The notes beneath the pieces were generated by a model, which saw only the letters and a program-made list of their open reading frames with translations, searched no databases and had not been told where the DNA came from. Both the position numbers and the translations under genes were made by a program. 64,000 bases of DNA. Source: Planctomycetaceae bacterium (GTDB lineage Bacteria > Planctomycetota > Planctomycetia > Planctomycetales > Planctomycetaceae). Where the stretch lies: NCBI GenBank assembly GCA_017795105.1, contig CP051247.1:2666001-2730000 (forward strand), read 5' to 3'. Below, piece after piece: positions 1 to 8,318 of the stretch; the first letter of the stretch is position 1; each line of letters begins with the position of its first letter.

Positions 1-2
1 AC

Positions 3-980
3 AGCTCCGTCCTCTCGGTCTACCAGCAAGCCAGTGAAATCCCCGAGCTCAAACTCGAATCGGTCACGATTAACAACCAGGACGTCGCCCAAACCCCGTC
101 GCACGATTCACAGGACGAAGACGCCATGAAAACCCTCGGAGGACTGCAGTACTGGAGTGACATCCACTTCTTTCGCGACTACCGCATCCAGCAAAACGCT
201 TTGACCTCTCAATGCCGCCTGCTCGATCGCCGCAACAATCGCCACGCGGCTGGTTCCTTTGAGCAATGTCGCGCCAAACTCAACGACCTTCGTGCCGAGA
301 AGAACCTTGAGCCGATGTCCGGCGAAGCCGTCATTCTCCTCCACGGTATCCTTCGCTCGGCCAACTCCTTCAACTCGCTTCGCGATGCGTTGGAGAAAGA
401 CGGCTACTACGCAATCCCAGTCAACTATCCCAGCACGCGCATCACCATCGAGAAAGCCGCCGAAGATCTGCAACGCGTTATCACCTCCCTTGAAGGCATC
501 GAGACCGTCCACCTTGTAGGCCACAGCATGGGAGGACTCGTCATCCGCTCCTGGTTCGCGCTCCCGGAAGCACAGTCGCAAGTTGAGCGGATCGGAAAGG
601 TCATCATGATGGGCACGCCGAACCGCGGAGCCGAAATGGCCGACCTGCTCCACCGCTTCCCGCCCTTCCAGTGGGTCCTCGGTCAGGCCGGCCAGCAGCT
701 GCGCACCGACTTCGGCACCATCGACAAACTCCCCGCTCCCTCAGTCCCTTTCGGCATCATCGCCGGCGGACGCGGTGAAGACACCAACGGATACAACCCG
801 CTCATGCAGGGCGACGACGACGGCACCGTCACCGTCACCAGCACGCATCTGGACGGAGAGGCCGACTTCTATTCGTTCCCCTGCCTCCACATGATGCTCA
901 TGCGACATCCTCGCGCCATCGAAGTCACACGAAACTTCCTCAACCACGGCTCCTTCTTACCACAGGGCCTCACCGAATAA
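3..980 (+). CDS. Alpha/beta-hydrolase, lipase/esterase-like (5' end outside window)
   Basis: Predicted serine hydrolase of the alpha/beta-hydrolase fold, resembling lipases/esterases; the substrate is unknown. The frame is open from the first bases of the window, so the true N-terminus lies outside and the ATG at 126 is probably internal. Visible motifs: the oxyanion-hole strand VILLHGI at about 330-350 and the nucleophile elbow GHSMGG at 519-536. The acid and His of the triad are probably in the DDDGTV and LHMMLMRH segments near the C-terminus. The stop codon ends 1 bp before the ATG of the cobalamin adenosyltransferase gene, so the two are probably cotranscribed. The fold call is firm; the lipase label is only by resemblance. 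Confidence 0.85.
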   Translation, partial: SSVLSVYQQASEIPELKLESVTINNQDVAQTPSHDSQDEDAMKTLGGLQYWSDIHFFRDYRIQQNALTSQCRLLDRRNNRHAAGSFEQCRAKLNDLRAEKNLEPMSGEAVILLHGILRSANSFNSLRDALEKDGYYAIPVNYPSTRITIEKAAEDLQRVITSLEGIETVHLVGHSMGGLVIRSWFALPEAQSQVERIGKVIMMGTPNRGAEMADLLHRFPPFQWVLGQAGQQLRTDFGTIDKLPAPSVPFGIIAGGRGEDTNGYNPLMQGDDDGTVTVTSTHLDGEADFYSFPCLHMMLMRHPRAIEVTRNFLNHGSFLPQGLTE

Positions 981-981
981 C

Positions 982-1551
982 ATGGTCTATCTCAACAACA
1001 TCACCACCAAAACCGGCGATGGCGGCACCACCCGCCTTGGAGACGGCTCTGAAGTTTCCAAGTTCGATGTCCGCATCGAAACGCTCGGCACCATCGAAGA
1101 GCTCAACGCCCACCTCGGCTTCGCCCTCTCCCAGGGAATCACTGCCCCCTGGCACGAGCGACTTCGCAAAGTCCAGAACGATCTCTTCGATCTCGGAGCC
1201 GACCTCTGCATCCCCGCAGATTCCGATGTCAGCTCGCCCTTCCGATTCAATCAATCCCAGACCAGTCGTATCGAAAACTGGATGGTTGAACTCAATCGCA
1301 AGCTCCCCGCTCTCACCAGCTTCATCCTTCCAGGCGGCTCCCCCGCGGCCGCGTCCATTCATCTCGCTCGCACCGTCTGTCGCCGAGCCGAGCGGCTCCT
1401 CTGGACACTCTCCGCCGAGCACGACGTCTCCCCGGATGCCTGCATCTACCTCAACCGACTCTCCGACCTGCTCTTCCAGGTCTCCCGCTTCATCGACGAC
1501 CCGGCCAACCCCGCCCCCCTCTGGGTTCCCTCATCTGCCCCCAAGGCGTAA
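982..1551 (+). CDS. PduO-type cob(I)alamin adenosyltransferase
   Basis: Transfers the adenosyl group of ATP to cob(I)alamin, making the coenzyme B12 used by adenosylcobalamin-dependent mutases and reductases; cytoplasmic. The 189-residue length is normal for the family. Motifs in order: the ATP-binding TKTGDGGTT near residue 8, a RIETLGTIEELNA helix near 31, the ILPGGSPAAASIHLAR segment near 114 followed by RRAER, and a C-terminal YLNRLSDLLF motif near 156. The start ATG lies 1 bp after the upstream hydrolase stop, which suggests translational coupling. No corrinoid biosynthesis genes are visible nearby, so the enzyme may serve salvage. PduO-type rather than CobA-type is supported by the N-terminal TKTGDGG signature. 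Confidence 0.93.
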   Translation: MVYLNNITTKTGDGGTTRLGDGSEVSKFDVRIETLGTIEELNAHLGFALSQGITAPWHERLRKVQNDLFDLGADLCIPADSDVSSPFRFNQSQTSRIENWMVELNRKLPALTSFILPGGSPAAASIHLARTVCRRAERLLWTLSAEHDVSPDACIYLNRLSDLLFQVSRFIDDPANPAPLWVPSSAPKA

Positions 1552-1621
1552 AATCTTCGCGATGCGCCTCTGACTCCGTTTATCTGGCTGTTTTTCTCCG
1601 CTTACTCACCAATCAGATCCC

Positions 1622-2038
1622 ATGTCCGATCCCGTCTGGTATCAGGAAGGTCTTCGCTTCAAGTGCACCCAATGCGGCAACTGCTGCACGGGCGGACCGG
1701 GAGCGGTCTGGGTCACGGAAGAAGAAATCCACGACATCGCCGAACACCTCGACAAACCCATCGGCGAGATCCGGCTCATGCACACCCGGCCGTTGCGTGG
1801 CAAGACTTCGCTCAACGAGTTCCCCAACGGCGACTGCACCTTCTTCAACGGCCACACCCGCACCTGCAGCATCTATCCCGCCCGGCCAAAACAATGCCGC
1901 ACCTGGCCGTTTTGGGATTCGAACCTGGCCGACGAAAACGCATGGAACGCGCTGAAAAGCACCTGCCCCGGCATCAACCAGGGCGATCTGGTTCCGCTGC
2001 AGACAATTCAGCAGAGAGCCGCCGAAGTTCATATCTGA
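1622..2038 (+). CDS. YkgJ family zinc/iron-chelating cysteine-cluster protein
   Basis: Small cytoplasmic protein (138 aa) of the YkgJ/CxxCxxCC family, believed to bind zinc or an iron-sulfur cluster; the biochemical role is not known. The N-terminal cluster FKCTQCGNCCTG lies near residues 13-24. A second set of cysteines follows in GDCTFF, TRTCSIYPARPKQC and STCPG, with the typical YPxRPxQCRTWPFW motif. The gene lies 70 bp after the cobalamin adenosyltransferase gene and 29 bp before the cytochrome/cupredoxin gene on the same strand. An operon is plausible, but no promoter or terminator is visible between them. Confidence 0.9.
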   Translation: MSDPVWYQEGLRFKCTQCGNCCTGGPGAVWVTEEEIHDIAEHLDKPIGEIRLMHTRPLRGKTSLNEFPNGDCTFFNGHTRTCSIYPARPKQCRTWPFWDSNLADENAWNALKSTCPGINQGDLVPLQTIQQRAAEVHI

Positions 2039-2067
2039 CGCTCGAACCCCGAAAGATTCCGTCCGCC

Positions 2068-4005
2068 ATGGTTACGCTCCGATATCTCGCGTTCGCTCTC
2101 CTGTTCCTCGCAACCCCCGCTCTCGCACAGGAGCACCAGCACGACCACGGCCACATGTCCACGCCCGACATCAAGCCGCCCAAAATCTTTCTGGACAAGA
2201 GCGAACGCATCGTCTGGTATCAGCTCGATCGCCTCGACAATCAGCGTCTGCTCCTCGTCGAACGCAACACCGACGACGCCAAGTACAAACCGGTCTTCAC
2301 CGCCATCCTCATCCGCGATGCCATGTCCCCCCAGTATCGGGAAGAAGCCCTCGATGCCCTGGTGAAGCTCAACAAGTCCGATCCGGTCTCCGAACTCCTC
2401 GCCGCCTTCGATCGTCTCGATACCGAATCCGCAGCCAGCCGCCGCACAGCCACCCAGCTCGCCGGCCTCCTGCTTCGCCAGAAATCGGAAACTCTCGCCA
2501 ACCACGCCGGCAAGTTCGAGCAACTCGTCTCTTCAGACAGTCCACTCCAGCGAGCAGTCTCCCACGCCGCCCTCATCAGCATCGGTCAGCAGGACAAAGC
2601 CTGGCAGGCAGCTTCCGCATCGCCGGAGAAATCCGCCGACTGGCTCGCCGGCGTCCGCCTCATTCCGCAGGTCGATACCCGCAATCAGGTACGAGAACAA
2701 GTTCTCTCGCTCACCGACAAATCGCATCCGACCGAACTCCGCCGCGATGCCCTGAACACACTCGCTACTCTCAACGCACAGCCCGCAGCAACATTCTCCG
2801 CAGTCGCCAAACTCGCTCAGGACAAGCCGGTCCGAGATGCCGCCATCTCGGCCCTGCTCACCATCCCGGCTGAACATCGCGATCCCCAGATCGCCCGCGA
2901 CCTGGCCGGACGATTTATCAAAGACGCCGAAGACACACCGCCCGCTCAGCGTACCACCGATCCCTTTCTCCGCATGATGCAGCTGACCGACCAGCTTCTC
3001 GCCAAACTCCCGGTCGATCTCGCCCGCACGTATCGCCAGCGACTCCGCGAAGTCGCCGTCCGCGTCGTTCTCATTCACACCGTGGAAGAAGAGATGCGGT
3101 ACGATGTCCCTTACTTCGCCGTCGAAGCCGGTCGCTCCGTGCAGATTGTCCTGCAGAACGAAGACCTGATGCCGCACAACCTCGTCATCACAACTCCCGG
3201 CAACTTGCAGAAGGTCGCCGAAGAAGGTCTCGCTGTCGGACCACAAGGCGTCGATGGCGGCAAACCATACGTGCCGAACTCTTCCGACGTTCTGCACGCA
3301 ACCAAAATGGTTCAGCCACACCAGAAAGATCGCCTGACCATTACCGCTCCCACCGAGCCGGGTGAGTATCCATATGTCTGCACGTTCCCACGACACTGGA
3401 TGCGGATGTACGGGGTCATGATCGTCGTCCCCGATCTCGACGCCTGGCTGCAGAACCCGACCGTTCCCAAAGATCCGATCGGCAGCAATCGGTCCTTCGT
3501 TCAGTCCTGGAAGGTCGAAGACTTCACCGCCGACCTCCCCGATGGTCTCCGCGGACGCTCCCCCGAAATCGGCCACAAGATCTTCACCGAAGCCACCTGT
3601 GCCCTCTGTCATCGACTCAACAATCAGGGCGGAGCCGTCGGACCGGATCTCACGCAGGTCTACCACCGCTGGAAAGGCAACTCCGAAGCGGTCCTTCGCG
3701 AGATCCTCGATCCTTCGCACCGAATCGACGACAAGTACGCGATGAACGTCGTCATCACTGTCGATGGCCAGGTCTTTTCCGGCCTCGTCGTCGCCGAAGA
3801 CAAAACCAGCATCTCCCTGCTCGAGAACCCCGAAGCCAAAGAACCCCGTAAGATCTCTCGCAGCGACATCGAAGACATCGTCAAATCAACACAATCGATG
3901 ATGCCCAAAGCTCTCCTCGACCGCTTCACTCGCGACGAGATCCTCGAACTCCTCGCTCTTCTCCAGACCACAGCGGCCCAACATCCCCCGCAACCCAGCG
4001 AGTAG
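2068..4005 (+). CDS. Exported HEAT-repeat/cupredoxin/cytochrome c fusion protein (planctomycete heme-binding type)
   Basis: Predicted exported electron-carrier or copper/heme protein of 645 aa. The ATG at 2068 is chosen because it opens a clear signal peptide (TLRYLAFALLFLATPALAQ), followed by a His-rich stretch. Residues about 30-330 are helical and HEAT-like. Residues about 345-450 form a plastocyanin/azurin-like domain with candidate type-1 copper ligands: His in MPHNLVI (about 370), Cys and His in VCTFPRHW (about 438) and a following Met. Residues about 495-640 form the planctomycete/verrucomicrobial heme-binding domain with CALCH near 511 and GPDLT. The longer open frame upstream overlaps the YkgJ gene and has no signal sequence. 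The electron partner is unknown. Confidence 0.9.
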   Translation: MVTLRYLAFALLFLATPALAQEHQHDHGHMSTPDIKPPKIFLDKSERIVWYQLDRLDNQRLLLVERNTDDAKYKPVFTAILIRDAMSPQYREEALDALVKLNKSDPVSELLAAFDRLDTESAASRRTATQLAGLLLRQKSETLANHAGKFEQLVSSDSPLQRAVSHAALISIGQQDKAWQAASASPEKSADWLAGVRLIPQVDTRNQVREQVLSLTDKSHPTELRRDALNTLATLNAQPAATFSAVAKLAQDKPVRDAAISALLTIPAEHRDPQIARDLAGRFIKDAEDTPPAQRTTDPFLRMMQLTDQLLAKLPVDLARTYRQRLREVAVRVVLIHTVEEEMRYDVPYFAVEAGRSVQIVLQNEDLMPHNLVITTPGNLQKVAEEGLAVGPQGVDGGKPYVPNSSDVLHATKMVQPHQKDRLTITAPTEPGEYPYVCTFPRHWMRMYGVMIVVPDLDAWLQNPTVPKDPIGSNRSFVQSWKVEDFTADLPDGLRGRSPEIGHKIFTEATCALCHRLNNQGGAVGPDLTQVYHRWKGNSEAVLREILDPSHRIDDKYAMNVVITVDGQVFSGLVVAEDKTSISLLENPEAKEPRKISRSDIEDIVKSTQSMMPKALLDRFTRDEILELLALLQTTAAQHPPQPSE

Positions 4006-4012
4006 CCAAACC

Positions 4013-4717
4013 GGGTGCCACTGCTGGCTAGCCCAGCAATGCCTCTCCCAAAACACTCCCACGCTCAAACCGAAGTCCCCTCGCTCCCCTGGGGGAGAGG
4101 GCTAGGGTGAGGGGGAAATGCGGGCGACCTGCTCCACAGGCCGTCGATGTGTCCCACTGGCTCCGCCAGTGCTTTCTTCAAACGCAGCTTTCCACCGGCT
4201 CCGGCAATCCCCCCTCAATCAATCCCCCCAATCGACACAACACGTCCCACGCGGAACAGGATTCCCTCCCCCACGCCGGGTGCCACTGCTGGCTAGCCCA
4301 GCAGTGCCTCTCCAAAATCACTCCCACGCTCAAACCGAAGTCCCCTCGCCCCCCTGGGGGAGAGGGCTAGGGTGAGGGGGAAATGCGCGAGACCTGCTCC
4401 ACAGGCCGTCGCCGTGTGCCACTGGCTCCGCCAGTGCTCTCCAAAAAAAGACTGCCACTCGCGCCGGGTGCCACTGCTGGCTAGCCCAGCAGTGCCTCTC
4501 CAAAAACACTCCCACGCTCAAACCGAAGTCCCCTCGCCCCCCTGGGGGAGAGGGCTAGGGTGAGGGGGAAATGCGGGCGACCTGCTCCACAGGCCGTCGA
4601 TGTGTGCCACTGGCTCCGCCAGTGCTTTCTTCAAACGCAGCTTTCCACCGGCTCCGGCAATCCTCCTTCAATCAATCCCCCCAAACGGCACAACCCGCAC
4701 ACCGCGGAACAGGAAAA
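4013..4717. repeat. Three-module tandem array of palindromic intergenic repeats
   Basis: The 808-bp gap 4006-4813 has no convincing gene; the short frames here are repeat translations. Three copies of one composite module begin at 4013, 4278 and 4466. Each starts with a hairpin (GGGTGCCACTGCTGG with its complement CCAGCAGTGCC), then CACTCCCACGCTCAAACC, then a class IV element (CTGGGGGAGAGGGCTAGGG, ending GAGGGGG), then CTGCTCCACAGGCCGTCG, then a second hairpin CACTGGCTCCGCCAGTG. Modules 1 and 3 also share about 60 bp after that (CAAACGCAGCTTTCCACCGG). Module 2 is shorter, at 188 bp. The near-identity of the copies points to recent duplication. Confidence 0.9.
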
Positions 4718-4813
4718 CCCTCGTCCTTCCGCCGCGCTGCACGTCCTCAACCTACACTTCAGACGGGACACGCCCGAAATGCGCCAGCACTCCTGCAGCC
4801 GCAATACACATCC

Positions 4814-5749
4814 ATGGACTTCACACTCGCCCTACAACTGCCAGCCCTCAGCCGCGAGATGATGCTCGTCATCATCCTCGTTCCGCTCGCAATGGCAGTC
4901 GGGTTCGCCTTCGGCCTGCTCTATGAACGCTGGTATCAATCCGCCGCCCTGCAGCGGGCCAGCAAGCGATTCGAAAAACTCTTCAAGCACGTCTCCGGCT
5001 GCCTCGATAAAGCCGAACGCGCCTGCAGCCTCCTGCAACGGCAGACGACTCAACAGAAGCTGACTCCCAGCCAGTCCGCCCGTCTCGGCGACGCCCGCGA
5101 GAGTCTCCTGCAACAAATGACCCAGCTCATCGATAGCCCGACCGGCCAGCCCGCTGCAACAACAGCCCCCACACGCAGCAGAGCGTTCCGAACACCACGC
5201 TGGACGAAATCTCCGGTCGATCCCCGTACCGATCTTCCCGATTTCGCGGCCTGGGAGCTGAATCTGAAGAAACTCCATCGCAGCCTGTCAGGCACATCGG
5301 CCACCTGCGGCGTCCTCTACATTCAGCTCGACCACTTCTCCCGACTGGCCGGGCTCAACGGAGAGGCTGCGGTGAATACCTTCCTCAGACAAACCGCTGC
5401 GATCGCACTCCGCAAATTTCGATCAGAAGACCTCCTCTGTCAGGCCACCGACGATCTCCTGATCGGACTCCTGCCCGAGATCTCCAGAGACGATCTGCGT
5501 CAGACAGCCGACCGCATCCGCACCGAATTGCGAAATACGGACTTCGTTCACCCGGAAAACGGGCAGCAGATCTTCGTCACCGCCACGTTCGGTTGCACCA
5601 CCTTCACCGACACCGGCTGCACTCTTGAAGAACTGCAGGACCTCCTTTGGCAACGCGGACAAACCTCCCTCCGCACCAGCCCAAGACACGGCCGCTGCCA
5701 GCTCCGGGAAGTCCACCCCGACGGCTCCACCCAACTCATCGCCAGCTGA
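4814..5749 (+). CDS. Membrane-anchored degenerate GGDEF-domain protein
   Basis: 311-aa protein with one N-terminal membrane segment (MMLVIILVPLAMAVGFAFG, about residues 17-36), a cytoplasmic linker, and a C-terminal domain (about 140-300) with the order of a diguanylate cyclase GGDEF domain. It has a helix with IQLDHFSRLAGLNGEAA, then LLCQATDDLLIGLLPE where RxGGDEFxxLLP would be expected, then TATFGCTTF for the VTxSxGxA strand. The GGDEF signature itself is replaced by ATDDL, so synthesis of c-di-GMP is unlikely. The domain may instead be regulatory. The start was set at 4814; upstream in-frame sequence belongs to the repeat array. Confidence 0.7.
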   Translation: MDFTLALQLPALSREMMLVIILVPLAMAVGFAFGLLYERWYQSAALQRASKRFEKLFKHVSGCLDKAERACSLLQRQTTQQKLTPSQSARLGDARESLLQQMTQLIDSPTGQPAATTAPTRSRAFRTPRWTKSPVDPRTDLPDFAAWELNLKKLHRSLSGTSATCGVLYIQLDHFSRLAGLNGEAAVNTFLRQTAAIALRKFRSEDLLCQATDDLLIGLLPEISRDDLRQTADRIRTELRNTDFVHPENGQQIFVTATFGCTTFTDTGCTLEELQDLLWQRGQTSLRTSPRHGRCQLREVHPDGSTQLIAS

Positions 5750-5799
5750 ACAAACTCCACTCCCACGGCAGACGCAATACCCGCGAACGCACCTCGTAG

Positions 5800-5827
5800 G
5801 CTGGGATAGCCGCAGGCGTATCCCAGC
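5800..5827. repeat. Palindrome GCTGGGATA...TATCCCAGC
   Basis: Perfect 9-bp inverted repeat with a 10-nt loop, in the gap between the GGDEF-like gene and the convergent sulfotransferase gene. It has no T-run, so it is more likely a dispersed palindromic repeat than an intrinsic terminator. Confidence 0.6.
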
Positions 5828-5873
5828 AAATCCGCGTACCAATCCAGACAACACTCGACTCAAACAACGAGGG

Positions 5874-5915
<42 letters not shown>

Positions 5916-5988
5916 GCTGCGCTCTCCACCAGAGTGAACGTTGCAGGAAGTCCTCTTCGCGCCGACCTCGAAGCTTGAGGCTCCGGAC

Positions 5989-7122
5989 CTACGTCACCGG
6001 GTCATACCCGTACGCATCGAGCACGAACTTCATCCGGTTGTTCACAACCTCCGCCAGATGCGGATCGGTCGCGAACACATTCTTCTTGTACTCTTTCTGG
6101 CCGGCGACATACTGCTCCACCTTCGGCTTCACGACGTCGAAGTCCGGGAAATCGAGCCCTTCGTAAACCGCCTTCATATGTCCGACCGGATCCTTCTCCA
6201 GCTCTTCGTACTTCACCTCATAAAGATGCCCCTCGGGAATCTTCTGCTTGTCCTGCTCGTACGTCTTAATGCACTGCTCGTACGCCTCGAAGATCAACTC
6301 TTCGTTACTCTGCAGATTCAACCGCCCCAGCGCATTTGACTGGAACATCACTCCACGCAAGTGGATCGTCGATCGAATCACGTCGTAAGGATGCCGATAG
6401 ATGTAGACGAACTTCGCGTCCGGGAACAACTCTCGCAGAATCTCGATCCGATACGTATGCCCTGGCGACTTCAGCACGACCGGCTTGTTGTTGCGAATCG
6501 TCAGCTTCTTCACAAGCGTCATCAACGCATTCTTCCAGGCCTCACGCTCTTCCGGCGGAGCATCCTTGAAATCGAAATATTTCTCGTACCGCTCCCGATA
6601 TCCCTGAAACGCCAGGTTCCGGTAGGGCGAATACGTCGTCATCAGCAGCAGCGCGATCTCATCTTCCTGAGGCAGCTTCCAGCCGGTCTGCATGTTGTCC
6701 ATCGGCCGCTTCTTCGGCACCACGAAACTGGTCAGCCCCGCCATCGCCTTTTCGGTCGTCAGGAAGTGATGCGGGAAAATGCACTGATACAGATTCGGAT
6801 ACGTGAACCGGTCATCCAGCGTCATCAGGTTATGCAGAAACGTCGTCCCAGACCGCCAGTGCCCCAGCACGAAGATCGGCGGCTGGATTTCAGTCTTCTC
6901 AATCTTCCTCTTCATCCGCAGCTGCTCGACCTGATACCAGATCGAGTTATGCGCCGTCATGAACAGCGTCGGGAGAATGCGATGCAGCTGACTCCAGTGG
7001 AGTTCCGCCCCCACGTTCACCAGCTTGGCGAATTCTCGCATCCGCATTCCATGCCAGATCACCAGCCCGCGCTGCGAGTTGCGGACCGGCTTGCCTGCAT
7101 TCTTTCCATTCTGCTTCGACAT
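5989..7122 (-). CDS. Sulfotransferase family protein
   Basis: Predicted PAPS-dependent sulfotransferase (377 aa) moving a sulfuryl group to a hydroxyl or amine acceptor; the acceptor cannot be told from sequence. The 5'-phosphosulfate loop LGHWRSGTTFLHN lies at 86-98, with the LMTLDD segment after it. The 3'-phosphate-binding motif YIYRHPYDVIRST lies at 240-252, and VVLKSPGHTYR at 215-225 is the usual preceding strand. The C-terminus has the YEELEKDP motif. Planctomycetes carry many such genes. The gene is monocistronic here, pointing left toward the GGDEF-like gene and divergent from DUF1080. The reverse-strand frame of 288 aa over it is a shadow. Confidence 0.9.
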   Translation of the reverse strand: MSKQNGKNAGKPVRNSQRGLVIWHGMRMREFAKLVNVGAELHWSQLHRILPTLFMTAHNSIWYQVEQLRMKRKIEKTEIQPPIFVLGHWRSGTTFLHNLMTLDDRFTYPNLYQCIFPHHFLTTEKAMAGLTSFVVPKKRPMDNMQTGWKLPQEDEIALLLMTTYSPYRNLAFQGYRERYEKYFDFKDAPPEEREAWKNALMTLVKKLTIRNNKPVVLKSPGHTYRIEILRELFPDAKFVYIYRHPYDVIRSTIHLRGVMFQSNALGRLNLQSNEELIFEAYEQCIKTYEQDKQKIPEGHLYEVKYEELEKDPVGHMKAVYEGLDFPDFDVVKPKVEQYVAGQKEYKKNVFATDPHLAEVVNNRMKFVLDAYGYDPVT

Positions 7123-7300
7123 ATCCGTACTGTATTCCTCAAAATCTCACGTGGACCCCGGCGGGGGGAGCACAGGTTGGCATCGCGCTCAGCAGGGCGT
7201 TATGCTCACTTCGATATGGTCTGCTGATCGACTGCCCTCGAAGCAGCGATCCACCCAAGTTACTCCAAACCAACTTCTTTTCCCACCTAGGAGAATACCC

Positions 7301-7939
7301 GTGCGTTCGATCTGTCCAACCCTGATTGCAGCTGCGATCATGCTCTTTTCCGCCGCCGTCACTTCCGCCGAAGACAACGGCTGGGTTTCCCTGATGGACG
7401 GAAAGACATTTGACGGCTGGAAAATCAACGAAAACGAAGAAAGCTGGACCATCGAAGACGGAGCTTTCGTCGCCCAGGGCGAACGCAGCCACCTCTTCTA
7501 CGTCGGCGATGACCGGCCGTTCAAGAACTTCGAGTTCAAATGCCAGGTCAAAACGATGCCCAACAGCAACGGCGGCATCTACTTCCACACCGACTTCCAG
7601 GAAGAAGGCTGGCCCAAAGGCGGCTTCGAATGTCAGGTGAACAACACCTACGAGAAAGACCCCAAGAAAACCGGTTCTCTCTACGCCGTCACCAACATCC
7701 TCTACGACGCCCCGGCCGACGATAACGAATGGTTCGACTACCAGATCATCGTTAAAGGCAATCACGTCCAGACCATCATCAACGGCGACGTCTGCATCGA
7801 TTACTACGAGCCCCAGGGGGCAAAACCCGGAAAAGCCTTCGAACGTGTCCTGAGTTCCGGCACCTTCGCTCTGCAGGCTCACGATCCCGGCAGCAAGGTC
7901 TACTTCCGAAATATTATGGTGAAGCGGCTTCCCGAATAA
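7301..7939 (+). CDS. Exported DUF1080 (3-keto-disaccharide hydrolase-like) protein
   Basis: Exported beta-jelly-roll protein of the DUF1080 family, abundant in planctomycetes and linked to glycan or 3-keto-sugar hydrolysis; the substrate is unknown. The start is GTG 7301: it has a TAGGAG ribosome site 7-8 bp upstream and opens a signal peptide (RSICPTLIAAAIMLFSAAV, cleaved near SAE). Upstream in-frame ATGs lack both. Diagnostic motifs: LMDGKTFDGW near residue 32, EDGAFVAQG, FEFKCQVK, NSNGGIYFH and FECQVNNTY, with a final VYFRNIMVKRL strand. At 212 aa it is a single-domain member. A strong bidirectional terminator follows at 7955-7994. Confidence 0.9.
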   Translation: MRSICPTLIAAAIMLFSAAVTSAEDNGWVSLMDGKTFDGWKINENEESWTIEDGAFVAQGERSHLFYVGDDRPFKNFEFKCQVKTMPNSNGGIYFHTDFQEEGWPKGGFECQVNNTYEKDPKKTGSLYAVTNILYDAPADDNEWFDYQIIVKGNHVQTIINGDVCIDYYEPQGAKPGKAFERVLSSGTFALQAHDPGSKVYFRNIMVKRLPE

Positions 7940-7954
7940 AGCCTTGGAACATGG

Positions 7955-7994
7955 AAAAAGCCGCGTGAGCTGGTTCTCACGCGGCTTTTTTCTT
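7955..7994. terminator. Bidirectional intrinsic terminator
   Basis: A stem AGCCGCGTGAG / CTCACGCGGCT with a short loop is flanked by A5 on the left and T6 on the right. It therefore ends the DUF1080 transcript on the plus strand and the tRNA-His transcript arriving on the minus strand. Confidence 0.9.
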
Positions 7995-8039
7995 TTACTC
8001 ATCCGCATTCCAGACCGCTGTCCAGAAATACAGAATCAG

Positions 8040-8114
8040 GGTGCCCGACGGGACTCGAACCCGCGACCTTCGGAATCACAATCCGACGCTCTAACCAGCT
8101 GAGCTACGGGCACC
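8040..8114 (-). tRNA. tRNA-His (GTG anticodon)
   Basis: Cloverleaf on the minus strand. The acceptor stem GTGCCCG (8107-8113) pairs with CGGGCAC (8041-8047). The D arm is GCTCAGCTGGTTAGAGC, the anticodon loop is ATTGTGATT with anticodon GTG, and the T arm is GCGGGTTCGAGTCCCGT. The extra G at 8114 (position -1) pairs with the discriminator C at 8040, the hallmark of tRNA-His. CCA is not encoded. Confidence 0.97.
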
Positions 8115-8318
8115 ACATCGCTCCCTTTGGGTCGGAACCCGGGGGAATCGACATACATTACCGGAGTGATTTCCCGGTTTCAAGTGTCTAAATCTCGACA
8201 GACCAGACAGCGTTTTCCGCTGTGTCCATTCTACTTCGACACTCTCCGCCCCGTCCGGTTCAAAAAATGCCCGATTTTTCTCCACTGGAGTCGGGAACAC
8301 ACGCTCGGGCCTTCAATC

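Noticed and set aside
2533..3720. 395-residue minus-strand frame opposite the cytochrome/cupredoxin gene
   Set aside because: Shadow; the plus strand has a signal peptide, copper and heme motifs.
4107..4563. Several short frames of 60-90 aa with repeated peptide sequence
   Set aside because: They are translations of the tandem palindromic array, with no start context and the same peptide in each module.
4013..4717. Possible CRISPR array
   Set aside because: Only three units, 188-265 bp apart, themselves repetitive throughout; no short repeat/unique spacer alternation and no cas genes.
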